From: Juglans regia
Taxonomy: Eukaryota; Streptophyta; Magnoliopsida; Fagales; Juglandaceae
NCBI RefSeq assembly: GCF_001411555.2
Contig: NC_049906.1
Location: 376,781-440,780 of the forward strand
Length of the DNA: 64,000 nucleotides
Reading direction: 5' to 3'
Shown: one piece after another, positions 34,468-45,369 of the stretch
Layout: every line of letters starts with the position of its first letter
Position numbering within the stretch: the stretch's first letter is position 1
The notes under the pieces: model-generated
What the model saw: the letters and a program-made list of their open reading frames with translations, nothing else
Told to the model about the DNA's origin: nothing
Database searches by the model: none
Program-made: the position numbers and the translations under genes

Positions 34468-35259
34468 CTGTGTGTGCGCGCGCTATATCCACACTTATAT
34501 ACGTAATATATATACACACACACACACATACAAGCTATATACATTATATATATATATGATCATATGTTTTGAATCTACATATAAATAATATTCAAAAGAT
34601 CAGGATATGTGCAACAGTAAATTAAACTCGTATCCCCACTTGCTCTTGTTTTTTTTTTCCCTAGCCAGTGAATTTGTTGTGCAAACAATAATGAAACCAT
34701 GCATAAAATCTGAAATGCACAGACAAATTAAAATATATATCTTTGGAATGCATAAATGATGCACCTTATACGTACAGGAAAATAAGGATCATGTATATCA
34801 AATCTATTTATATCATGTATGTTTTAAATCGTAGCTAGTCACATCGATCATTAAAGAGTTGCAATTCATCATCATCACCATATACGATATCACCATCTCA
34901 TCATCGTGATCTCAAAATGCCTAATAAATACTATATATATAATATATCATCATCAGTGCTATACAGTGACTGAGCCACTGCATGCACCTCATGATCATCG
35001 TGGTCTTAACATGCCTCAAATGAATACGATTATACATAGGCACCACACTAGGCCTTATCTTGTTTTGTTTTTGTTTTTGTTCTTTAAGCTTAGAAAACAG
35101 GAAGAATTGATTATGAAAGATAATCGATATCAAAAGATGAATACAGCTTGTAGGGACTCGTAGATCCTGATCATCAATCATCATGTGAGAGGCCATCTAA
35201 CAATATTCTCTTAAAGCTCAAAAATAAAACCTGACCCTGAGATCATGGAAGTCTATCTA
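33891..35259. other. AT-rich spacer, no gene seen
   Basis: Contains (AT)n at about 34440-34468 and (CA)n near 34514-34527. The overlapping frames at 34906-35196 on both strands have no support. Confidence 0.5.
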
Positions 35260-35867
35260 TCTGTCAACTCAAAGGCTTCATTGGACTCGAGGGAAATGTA
35301 ACATCTTAACATAGCCTTGCTAGCAAAAATAGGATGGGAAGTGAGTCAAGCAAATACCGGGGTTTGGCACTCACTACTCTCATCGCAGCTAATCTTCAAG
35401 TTTCTAGATTGTTCAACTTAAACATTCTGACTCTTGGTCCTGAAGGGTATTCTAAAGACAAGTGAGCTATCAAATTTTCAATGGTCAATATGTTAATATT
35501 GGCCAAAACCCTGCAGGATCCCACTCTGAAAAGTTTTAAGCCTAAACCGTTCCAACAAATGAATGAGATCTTCCCCCATTTAAAGGTCTTGGATTTGATT
35601 ACAAAAACTTCTCGGGTATGGGATATCCAAAAATTAAAATCTCTTTTTGACGAAGAAAGTATAACAGAAATCCAAAAAATCTCTATTTCCCAAAACTTTC
35701 AAAGGCAAGACTCATTGATATGGTCTCCAAACCACTTAGGGAGATTTTCTGTGAAAATAACATACCACATTGTAGCAAAAGTATCCAGAACTCCCTTACA
35801 AAATTTTCCAAGTCCTATACAAAAGAAACTCTGGAAACTGAAAGTCCATAATAGACATAAGTTGTCT
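35260..35867 (+). pseudogene. Older LINE (A), left part: RT end and start of zf-RVT
   Basis: With frameshifts and stops, the translation shows HLNIALLAKIGWEVSQANTG (near 35315), the standard end of plant LINE reverse transcriptase, and then the pre-zinc-binding region with WSPNHLGRFSVKITYH (about 35720-35766) and LWKLKVHNRHKL (about 35830-35866). There the coding similarity stops abruptly. It resumes at 40573 with the remainder of the same domain set, so this is the left half of an element split by a later insertion. The 5' boundary is approximate (5'-truncated). Confidence 0.75.
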
Positions 35868-35884
35868 AACACAGAGGTCCATTC

Positions 35885-36240
35885 AATCCAAAGATCTATC
35901 AGATAGCAATCATGCTAAGGGATAACATGCACAACATGAGGTTGACTCCATCAAAGAAGCTACAACTTTGAAATCTGGATCCATAGAATTTCAACAAGAC
36001 TCAAGCCCAATAAATAAGGGTGAATTAGATATAGAAGAGGATGTCATGACTCCTCTCTTAAATTCATGCAATTCACTAAAGGATTTAGACGATGAGAAAG
36101 GATTATTGCAAGCCATAGTCAATGCTCACAAGGGGTATAAATTAGATTCCGATAGGCAATTCCAAGTTGTGAAGAAAAGGGGAAAAAGAAAAAGAAAAAA
36201 TACTTGTCCCCGGTTGACAGAACTTTATTTACTGATTCTC
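35885..36240 (+). pseudogene. LINE B ORF1 C-terminal remnant
   Basis: One frame with a single stop reads ...INKGELDIEEDVMTPLLNS...DRQFQVVKKRGKRKRKN. This is an acidic then strongly basic tail like the end of the gag-like ORF1 in plant LINEs. It sits directly before the endonuclease start, the normal ORF1-ORF2 order. The N-terminal RNA-binding part is missing. Confidence 0.5.
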
Positions 36241-36241
36241 A

Positions 36242-39200
36242 ATGATTCCAAAAACTCTAGTGTGGAATATATGTGGGATATTTGGGAATATGCCCACAGT
36301 TGGAAAACTGAAGAAATTGGTTAGGAAATGTCAACCTCAAATTATTGTCATATTTGATCCATTCATTGCTTTTAACAAAGTCAAAATGATAGCCAAGAAA
36401 TTGAATATGCAGAATGTGTTATCTAATGAAGATCAACTAGGCAAGATATGGGCTTTCTAGAAGGATTGAGGTTATTACAAGTGGTAACCTATGTCTCATG
36501 ACTGTATGCTAGTTGTGGGTACCTTAAGAAGAAAGCTCTGGACTGAGCTGCAAAATTTTTATCATGTGTTGAATCCTAATTAGATTATATGTGGTGATTT
36601 AATACTATAAAAAGCAATACTGAAAGGATAAGGAGGGAGAGCGAAATTGGAAGTGGTTATGGATGTTATTAATACTTTTATTCATAATTAATGTCTTATG
36701 CTGGAACCTAATTTGGAAGGATTTAAATACACCTGGTGTAATGGGTTTGAGGGGCAAGCACGGATATAGACCTAGTTGGATAGAAAATTAGTTTCTCACA
36801 ATTTAATTGTGGTTGTTCCTCATATACATACTTTTGTTCTAGCACGAACATGTTCAGACCATAGTCCCTTACTCATTCAAGCCAAAGAGCCAGAGTTGAG
36901 ATATGGGGCCCCAATTCTCAAATTTATGTAAATGTGGTTCACTCACAAGACCTTTGACCACCTTATACATGATAACTGGAATCAACCTATCTATAGGGGA
37001 GGTCTCCTCAACTTTGAGGCCAAAGTAAAGCAACTGAAACATGTGCTCCGTACATGGAACAAAGAGATATTTGGCAGAATCAATGTTCATATTCAGAATG
37101 TAGAAGATGATATTATGGAAATGGAAGCTTAGTTGATGGTTAATCACATGCATGACCTTGAAATGCAACTTCTCTCAAGACAAAAGGAGCTTGAACAACA
37201 TTTACTCCAAGAAGAAATTTTACTCAAACAAAAATCCAAGGTGAAGTGGCCTAATGTAGGGGATTTGAATTCTAAGTTTTTTCATGCTGACTTAAAGCTT
37301 AAAAGAAATAAAGGGATACTTCATAAAATGAAATTGGAAGATGGAATAACACTTAGCTCCCCTCAGGAAATTCATAAGGGAGCGGTTAAGTTTTTTCAGG
37401 GCACATTAAGTACTAAAGGGGTGCAACATCTAGATTCATCTTCGAACTTACTCCAAGTAGTTATCACCGAAGAGGAAAATGATGCTCTTTGCAAAAGTCC
37501 TACTTTAGAGAAAGTCAAAAAAACTTTATTTGATATTCCAAAAGAGAGTAGTACTGGATCAAACGACTTTGGATCTTGTTTTTTATAAAATGCTGGGAGA
37601 TTGTTAAAGAGACCCTAGTCGAAGCAGCTGCAGATTTTTTCAATGGAACTCCTCTTACTAAGTTTTATACTTCTACGTTCATTGTTACTATTCCCAAATA
37701 GGAGAATCCATCGAATTTTGCTAAATTCAGGCCAATTAGTCTGTGCACAGTGATTTATAAAGTGTTATATAAGATTATGGTCAATAGACTAAATCTCATT
37801 CTTTAAAAAATTGTCTCGAAAGAATAAAGAACTTTCATTAGAGGGCGGAACATTCATGAAAATATCACACTTGCCCAGGAAATGCTTCAAAGCGTTAACT
37901 CTAAGGTGAGGGAAGGAAATGTGATGATGAAGGTGGATATGACTAAAGCATACGATCACCTTGAATGGAGCTTTCTCTTGGAAGTGTCAAAAGTTTTGGA
38001 TTTTTCTGAAAAATGGAGATAACTGATAGAAAGTTACATTACCACGCCATATTTATCTGTTTTAATAAATGGCACCAGCAAAAGTTACTTTCAATCATTA
38101 CAGAGATTGAGACAAGGGGATTCGTTGTCTCCCTATGTTTTCATTATTGCTGAAGAAGTGTTGAGTCGTTTGCTTAACAAGAGTGCTACAGATGAAAAAA
38201 ATGTTGGATTACAAAACCCACAGAGGACATCCTCGTATTTCTCATCTTTTTTATGCTGATGATCTTATAATCTTTTTAAATGGCTCCAAAAACTACTCTT
38301 TGCAGGTGTGTATGGATACTTTACACCCATATGAAATCATTTCTAGTCAAAAGGTCAACCACACCAATTCTACGATATATTTTGCTAAACAAGTTTCCAC
38401 AGCATGGAAGATGATTGAGCTTCAGACTATAAGTTTTCATAAGGGTTATTTTCCTTGTTTATATTTGGATGCTCCTACATGTTCAGGCAGTATATGAGCC
38501 ACTCATGTAGATTCCTTAATTCAAAAAGTACTAAAGAAGTTGGCATTGTGGAAATGTGCTTTACTCTCAAAGGGTGGTAGACTTATTTTATTAAAACATG
38601 TGTTGTCCAGTATTCATATACATTTCTTAATTGTCATACACAAGTTAAATTAGATCTTTGCAGACTTCCTGTGGAGTAGTAAAGGGGAAGAAGAAAAAGA
38701 AATGGGTGACATGAGATACTGTTTGTTTACCTACATATGAAGGTGGCCTTGGTATACAGAAGTTGGAAGACATTGAGAAAGCTCTTCAGATGAAATTTGT
38801 TTGAAATTTTTGTAAGGTAATTGTATTTGGGCTAATTTCTTTAGAGCCAAATATAAAGCTCAATATCACCCATTCTCCCTAAATCATGTTTCTTATGAAT
38901 CACACTTTTGGAAGGCTTTAAAACCCTTGATCAAATCTGTGATTAAAGGGTCTGGATGGATCATAAATAAAGGAAATATCTCATTTTTGTATGAAAACTG
39001 GTCATCTTTGGGATTCTTGGTGAATTATCAGATGTCACAGATCCCTCTTTGATCGTAGCTGGAGTTTTTTCTGATACGGGAGGTAATTAGGAGAAAATTC
39101 AGGAGTTAGTGGGGAATCACATTTGTGAAGAGCTGAAGTCACAACATATTCAACTTTCTTCAGGCCCAAATATTCCTTTATGAAGAATGGAGCATAATGA

Positions 39201-40310
39201 AAACTTTCCTACCTCTTTAGCTTGGGAATATAATCATGAACTTAAAGACAAGCCACTGTGGGCCAAATGGATTTAGCATAGATTACTTTTGACTAAAATA
39301 TCTACGTTTATGTGAAAATGTATGTATAACGGTTTCCCTTTTGATCAGAATATAATGAAGTTGCATATTTCAATGGCCTTTAAACGTGAATGTTGTAAAA
39401 TGGTTGGTTGAGAATCTTTAGATCACTCGTTACTTCTGGGAGAGATTCCAACTTTTATTTGAAATTATTTTGAGGCAGCACTGGGTCTAAAATTTGGGCC
39501 AACCTATACATGGAGTAGTAAAATTTATCAATGGATATCCAAGGCTTAGGCAGTCTCACAGGTCAATGTAGTGATTGGTATTCTTCCATCTTTAATTAGT
39601 TGGTTCCTATGATTATATAGATGTAAAGCTCGAATGGAATAGATTGTTAAAATAGAGGAGCAAGTGGTTTATAAAGTCAAGAATTTGTTGGCTCAAATTA
39701 TCCACACAAAAATGAATAGGCCAATCATCAAATGCTCAGATAATGTGATTTTACAGCAACCAGATCTAATGAAAATGTCTGTACAGAGAAAGAATATTCA
39801 GATTTTGTAATGGATGCACCCATCACATGGTTTTGTGAAACTTAATGTAGATGGAAGCAGTATTAGTAATCCAGGTAGAAGCGAAGGTGGTGCTATTCTT
39901 CAAAATGTGGATAGCAAAATGATCTTTGCTTTTATGAGGTTCTATGGTATAAACTCCAACAATGTTACTAAGATCAAAACCCTCTTAGACAATCTCAGAT
40001 TATGTGCTCAGATGAATATAACCCACATAGAGGTGAATTTGATTCGAGACTTGTGGTTAATTGGTGGGAGAAAGATGGGCAAGTTCCTTGGTGGAGTCAG
40101 AGATACTAGAATTAGGCAAGATTGACGGCTCGATCGAGGGTGGTGAGGCTACATAATACTTTTAGGGAAACAAATCACATTGCTGACAAATTAGCTAAAA
40201 TGGGCACTAAAGGTATGGACTTCTTATTTAATAATAAAAATAATCGTTTCAAGGACATTCTGGGAACTATTTGCATGGATCAAGTAGGTTTCCATGTAAT
40301 TCACTGTTGA
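36242..40310 (+). pseudogene. LINE B ORF2: endonuclease, reverse transcriptase, zf-RVT, RNase H
   Basis: Domains appear in the normal order despite many stops and frameshifts. The APE-type endonuclease starts at VWNICGIFGNMPTVGKLKK (36256) with QIIVIFDPF, ICGD (about 36588), FTWCNGFEGQAR (about 36728) and a terminal SDHSPLLIQ (about 36857). Reverse transcriptase shows FRPISLCTVIYKV (about 37726), KVDMTKAYDHLEW (about 37930), RQGDSLSPYVF (about 38115) and the catalytic YADD at 38252-38263. The zinc-binding region is badly eroded (38700-39600). RNase H starts GFVKLNVDGSSISNPGRSEGG (39823) and ends with NHIADKLAKMG (about 40170-40200). The stops rule out activity. Confidence 0.8.
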
Positions 40311-40572
40311 TAACAGGTACGCTACAGGTTTTTCTTATCTTGATTTTTCGTGCAGGTATGTTATGTTATTTTGGTTTTGTATTTATTAGAATTTTGTCTT
40401 TAATATTTGTATAATGTTTTGTGGTTTTGCTTTGGGTCTTGCATTTTTTTGATACTAGGGTTTGGATTTTTTTATTATTTGTAACTCTCATGTGTCCGAT
40501 TATAACTACGGTTTCCTCCTCCATAAGTGAGGGTTATCAATAAAATTAGAGAATTATCATCTTCTTAAAAAA

Positions 40573-41500
40573 AAGTTGTTTCTCAAAGAAGACCATTTGA
40601 AATATTCCCCCTACCCAAGTAAGGCTCAACATTTTTCTTCCAATAATTCAACTTGAAAATATGCATTGTCCTTTGTGAAATGGCAAAGAAGAATCTTTGC
40701 TCCACCTTTTTATATAATGCCCCTTCACTTGGATACTATCGAGCCAAAGCAGTTGGCCATTAAGTCTTATATCTTTGCCAATCATCAACTCAATAACATA
40801 TTGGGTATTATTGATAATCAATCCAAAACCGGTTTTGGGATTAAATGGCCTTTAGATACATCACTTTTAGATTATTGTTGTCTTAATACTCGACTTCATC
40901 TGGAAGCTCCAAAACAAAATTATTTATAATCACATTGAACCGTCTTTAAGAAATGGTTGTGTTCAATTTGAAAAATCCTACCAGGCCTATAAATAAGCAT
41001 GAGGGAAAAAGTTGCAAGTCCCCCTCCCTCTTAATTGGTCACCAGCTCCACTGAACTATTGGAGTACTTCTTTTGATGCAGCAGTCAGAGACTAGTTCTC
41101 CACATTCTCGGTAGTTTGTCACAATTTAGAAGGTATGATCTCAACAATATGGACGTCAAAAATCATTTACACAACTTTAGTCATAGTTGAAGCAATAAAA
41201 AAATCTCTCATTTTGGTGGATGATGCGCATTAGGTCATTACAACAATAAAAAAATGTGGATCCTCAATTAGTATGACAAATCACTTCAATCATAGATGAT
41301 ATATGTCAAAATCTACACCTTTGTGGTGATTGGAGTGTTCGAAAAATTCATCGATCACAAAATCACTCAGTGGCACAATAGGCAGCAATCAATCTATTAT
41401 TTGGTTGTATACACCTAGATATTCTACCCAGTTGTATTTTATATATTGATAGTGGAAATTAAGATCCACCTTGAAACACTATGTATTTATTTTTACTTTC
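40573..41500 (+). pseudogene. Older LINE (A), right part: zf-RVT remainder and RNase H
   Basis: Directly after the tail of LINE B, translation in shifting frames gives KLFLKED, then QRRIFAPPFYIMPLHLDTIE with AVGH and VLYLCQSST in the next frame, a decayed zinc-binding CPLC...GH..C pattern. RNase H follows: NWSPAPLNYWSTSFDAAVRD (about 41028), VVCHNLEG, VEAIKKSLILVDDAH and a closing SVRKIHRSQNHSVAQ (about 41335). This picks up where the left part at 35260-35867 breaks off. No A tract is left; the end near 41500 is approximate and borders a hAT-like element. Confidence 0.7.
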
Positions 41501-41513
41501 TATTAATACTAAG

Positions 41514-42036
41514 GACCTGTTTGGGGTTGCATTATGAAGCTTAAAAAGCGATTTAATAATAAAATTATATTGTTTGGTTGACACATATTAATGTAATTTT
41601 TAATATAAAAAAGCCATAAAGTATGTTTCTGGATATTGCTGAACATAGTTACACTTTTAAAAAACTATTCAATTGGTGAAAATATTCATATAACTATTAC
41701 ATATTTTCAACTTTGCCCTTATTTTATGTGTAATTGTATTGCTATTTCACTTATACATTGTTAAAATGATTTTTTTATCATACTAATTGAAAACTCTATT
41801 AGATTATTTCAATTTATTATTATTATTAAGTATGGTCATGAACTTTAAAATATCAAATAATCTTTTATATAATTTCTATATAAAAAATATTTTTTTAATT
41901 TGTTTACAGACAAATGTAACATGTTTGAAAATGCTTTAAATTAATTACATGGTTACCAAACAGTAAATAACTTCTTAATAGTAGAGCTTATTACTTAAAC
42001 TTTAAATTATATTTCTCAATACAATTTCAAACATAC
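41514..42036. mobile_element. hAT-like non-autonomous element (523 bp)
   Basis: ACTAAG precedes the element (41508-41513) and follows it (42037-42042); extended to 8 bp the copies differ at one base (ATACTAAG/ACACTAAG), fitting an 8-bp hAT target duplication. The left end GACCTGTTTGGGGTTGCATT and the inverted right end GTATGTTTGAAATTGTATTG share the TGTTTGRRRTTGYATT core. The interior is AT-rich and non-coding. Confidence 0.6.
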
Positions 42037-42042
42037 ACTAAG

Positions 42043-43048
42043 TGCATGCAGTAATTGGGCCTCTCGTAGCATAAGCTTTTACATGATGAGTAGATGCATA
42101 ATCAATTCTTTCATGCGTAACATTATATATATGGAAAAAATAGAAATAAAAATCTTCTAAAGAGTACCTGGAGTACATCTTTGCTCGTATAGAAATTAAA
42201 GGGTGGAAGAAACTTTATTATCTAGGCTTGATTTTTGTTTTTTCTAGCTAATTAATTTGTGATCTTTGGGCTTTAGTTCTTACAAAAACTATAGAAAACA
42301 TTGGGCTTGGGCTTCGGATAGTTAGAGGGCGTCCATTAGCCCAATGTTTAACTCAGTCAAGTAGGCTAAGAAAAAATGGGCCCATGCAGGAATTTCCAGT
42401 AACTAGTACGAATGCCTAGTGCCTCGGATTATTTAGAAACATCACAAATAAAGTTGATATAGTATTGAAAGTAGCAGAGAGTTGAGTAGAGAACACGTTC
42501 GTTCTTATGTCTTCTCCTGATTGTGTACGTCCTGATCTTTTTAATTCCTTGCATTTTTATAGCTTATATTTCTCAGATCTGTTCGTACTCCCTAGCTAGT
42601 AGCTAAGCTTCCTGCAGCCACGGCCATGCACAACACCCACCCGTCCGGCACCAGGCCAGTTTTGGCAGCAAAACCAACACTACTTAGGTCAAGTGGCACC
42701 TCCTACATATATATATATATATGTATGTACCCATGTACTTGCATTGTAAGGATGTGGGTATGGACATGAAGAAAGAATAATTGATGAGTAGTAGTTGTGG
42801 CAGGGCAGATGGGTCGAACATGCACTTTGCTTCGATGATTTGCTCTCTATCTGTACTTTCTCATGGCTTTAACCACATTGGATTGTGACAACGTAACCTT
42901 CCTTCCTCCGATCATCGACGATCCTCCCAATAAATAACCAACAAAAGGGCCAAATTTTACTTTAAAAAAAAATTAAAGGATAGCAACTTTCTACCATCGA
43001 TGGCGTGTAATTTTGAGCAATCTGTTTCAATGCTTATCTTGTTCATCC

Positions 43049-43091
<43 letters not shown>

Positions 43092-43590
43092 TAGGGTAAC
43101 GTCCAAGGGACGTTTTCCTTTTTTTTTTTTTTACCTAGTGATTAAAGAAATATTTTTTTAATGATGATGTGAATTTTTTATTTTTTTAAAAAATATTTAT
43201 GATGATTAAAAAAATACATAAAAAATAAAAGAAAAAGAAAAAAATAAAATACACATTCAAGACATATTTTCAGATTACTTTTTTAGTAGTTGTAGCAGTT
43301 CTCTTTAGTTAATTAAGAATATTATCATATTTAAATTATTTTAAAACTCTAATTATTTATATAGTTTTACTTTTTTAAAAATATTTAACAAAATTTCATC
43401 ATTTATTTAATGATGAAAGATTAGTATTTCATAAATTAAATTTGATAATTTATTTTTGATATGATATTTATATGTTAATTATCTATTTTCAATTAATTTA
43501 AATCAATATTTAAATTTTCACCATTGATCAAATTTGGACAGTTAGGATGAAGGGTTAGATTTAAATTTCAAAAAGTTTATTTTCCTCTCA
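42043..43590. other. Spacer with long (AT)n, no gene seen
   Basis: Holds (AT)n at 42708-42722 and a 36-bp (AT)n at 43052-43088. A palindromic AACGTCC-AAG-GGACGTT motif at about 43099-43115 stands at the edge of an AT-rich stretch (43130-43290) that resembles sequences at 58841-58945. No open frame is supported. Confidence 0.5.
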
Positions 43591-43677
43591 CTTTCTCTTT
43601 CTCCCTCTCTCTCCTTCCGCTCAGCCACGTCTTCTCTCTCTCACCCGATCTCCTCCCTCAAGCGGCTATGCGCTACC

Positions 43678-44142
43678 GTGGGTGTCACCAACCTCTTCAC
43701 TGGCTTCCCCTCACGCCGGCTAGCAAATCCCATCGTCGAAGTCCCTTGGCAGCTCCTCCCTTCATCGCACGCGAGCAACCTGAAATGGGTCTCAACGCTT
43801 GCGCCACCGCGGCTCAGCCCCTACGCCACCGCACCACCACCATCGAGCTCCTCTTCCTCTAGCGACCACCCCCATGAACCCAAGTTACCATCGAAGCCCC
43901 CATGGCAGCCCCCGTCTCCCCGCAACTCCCTCTCCTGCATGGGTCTCACACAGTTTCTCCACCATACTGCCGCCGTATGTTGTACCCACGCCACTGCACC
44001 ACCACCATCGAGCTCCTATTCCTCCGGCAACCACCCCCATGGACCCAAGCAATCGTTGAAGCCTCGATGGCAACTCTTGTCTATCCGTTTATTGATCATT
44101 ACATATAATTCAATTAAGATATTATATGCGGTGAATTTGTGA
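43678..44142 (+). CDS. Pro/Ser-rich 154-codon open frame with in-frame repeat, unknown
   Basis: An ATG frame of 154 codons lies in a sharply GC-richer island (43590-44080). It contains two tandem units with a 165-base period (55 codons, in frame): each carries ATAPPPSSS, HPH.PK, KP.WQ, and the middle of each unit holds WVS/MGLTQ-type sequence. A third, partial unit end (VPWQLL) lies upstream. I recognise no family. The unit can also be read in other frames, so it may be a minisatellite rather than a protein. Expression is untested and the composition differs from the validated genes here. Confidence 0.3.
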   Translation: MGVTNLFTGFPSRRLANPIVEVPWQLLPSSHASNLKWVSTLAPPRLSPYATAPPPSSSSSSSDHPHEPKLPSKPPWQPPSPRNSLSCMGLTQFLHHTAAVCCTHATAPPPSSSYSSGNHPHGPKQSLKPRWQLLSIRLLIITYNSIKILYAVNL

Positions 44143-44302
44143 TCTGTTGTGGTATTTTATGATAATTTTGTGAAGAGGATTGCTGAGAGGATATATAGAT
44201 GAAAGAAGAAGAGAAGTGTAAAATAAGAATATTATTTATCATTGTTTATTACTGTTTATTTTATTATTTATCATACGATACATACTTTTAAGTATAAGTC
44301 GA

Positions 44303-44328
44303 TATATATATATATATATATATATATT
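44303..44328. repeat. (AT)n microsatellite
   Basis: About 13 AT units between AT-rich flanks. Confidence 0.85.
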
Positions 44329-44634
44329 TTAGGGGTTGGAGGAAATCTATTAATTGTATCTCCAAACATATGAAGAAATATTTCCGAGTCTGCAATTATA
44401 TAGACGAGAAAAAGAAAAGAAAAAATGTAAAACAAAAGATCAGTGGGTGACCAAGCAAGCTGTATATCAGTCCGAGTCAGATTCATGAGTTAACGATTAT
44501 GTTTAATGTTTATACAACACAACAATACGAAACAGATCAAAATATCTTTAACTGTCCCCCACATTAAACGGCCCTTGTATTCCTATTTATCTATTATCGT
44601 GAGATAATTCTCTTTTCTTTTTATTATTATTATA

Positions 44635-44825
44635 TGATAAATACTTTAATTATAAAAAAAATTATATAAAAATAAATTCATAAATTAACATGATTTGATG
44701 TAGTATCTTAAATTATAAAATTATTTATAATATAAAATAGATCTTATTCATCACGTAAAGTCACGTCAATTTATAAATTTATTTTTATATAATTTATTTG
44801 TGTATGTAATAGTTGTTTTATTATA
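44635..44825 (-). repeat. MITE family with AATTGATGTGATTTTA core, copy 2 (inverted)
   Basis: Read on the minus strand it gives ACATACACAAATAAATTATA, AAATTGACGTGACTTTA, AAGATCTATTTTATA and AATTTATGAATTTATTTT in the same order as 22780-22950. Confidence 0.6.
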
Positions 44826-45228
44826 TTCATAATTTTGTTAATAAGTATAATTGAAAAAATTGATGTGTATTTTTTTTATTATTATTACATATTCACGAGA
44901 CACATGTCATTTTTTAATGAATTACAAGAGTCCTTTTATGGAAGCAAATTGATTCGGTTCATTGAGGAATGAGTATGAATCGAATCCTTTTTTTTTTTTA
45001 ATGACGAAGTAATTATAATAAATTGTTTAAATGATTTAATAATAATAATAATAATAATAATAATGAAATTGTGAAAAAATAGAATAGACTTGAACGGATA
45101 AAACGGGCTTTCTATTGACAACAAATAAAATAATACACGGAGAAAGAAGTATTGTCGAATTCTTTCTTTATTTGGCGTGAAAGCTAAGTCAGAACGACAA
45201 ACGTAAATTAATGTACCTCCAACTGGTC

Positions 45229-45261
45229 TCTTCTTCTTCTTCTTCTTCTTCTTCTTCTTCT
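45229..45261. repeat. (TTC)n microsatellite in the RING gene leader
   Basis: About ten TTC/CTT units. They are in frame with the RING gene start and would encode poly-Ser if an upstream ATG at 45211 were used. Confidence 0.85.
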
Positions 45262-45369
45262 GTTGCCAGTCCCTTGAAACTACCGAAAAAGGATTCTTCC
45301 TTCTCTGCAGCTCGTTCCCGTAATTCCTTCAATTTTTGCTTCTGGGATATGATGGTCCAGAGGAGGGTG

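Larger units (their letters stand above)
35868..40572 (+). mobile_element. Younger LINE (B), about 4.7 kb, nested in LINE A
   Basis: The insert begins inside an ORF1-like region, carries all ORF2 domains in order, and ends ATCAATAAAATTAGAG...CTTCTTAAAAAAAA at 40567-40574. AAGTTGT precedes it (35859-35865) and follows the A tract (40573-40579). In both places the next bases fit the LINE A codons for HKLF/L, so this is the target duplication in the older element, with its left edge blurred by the A tract. The element is 5'-truncated within ORF1 and decayed. Confidence 0.75.
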
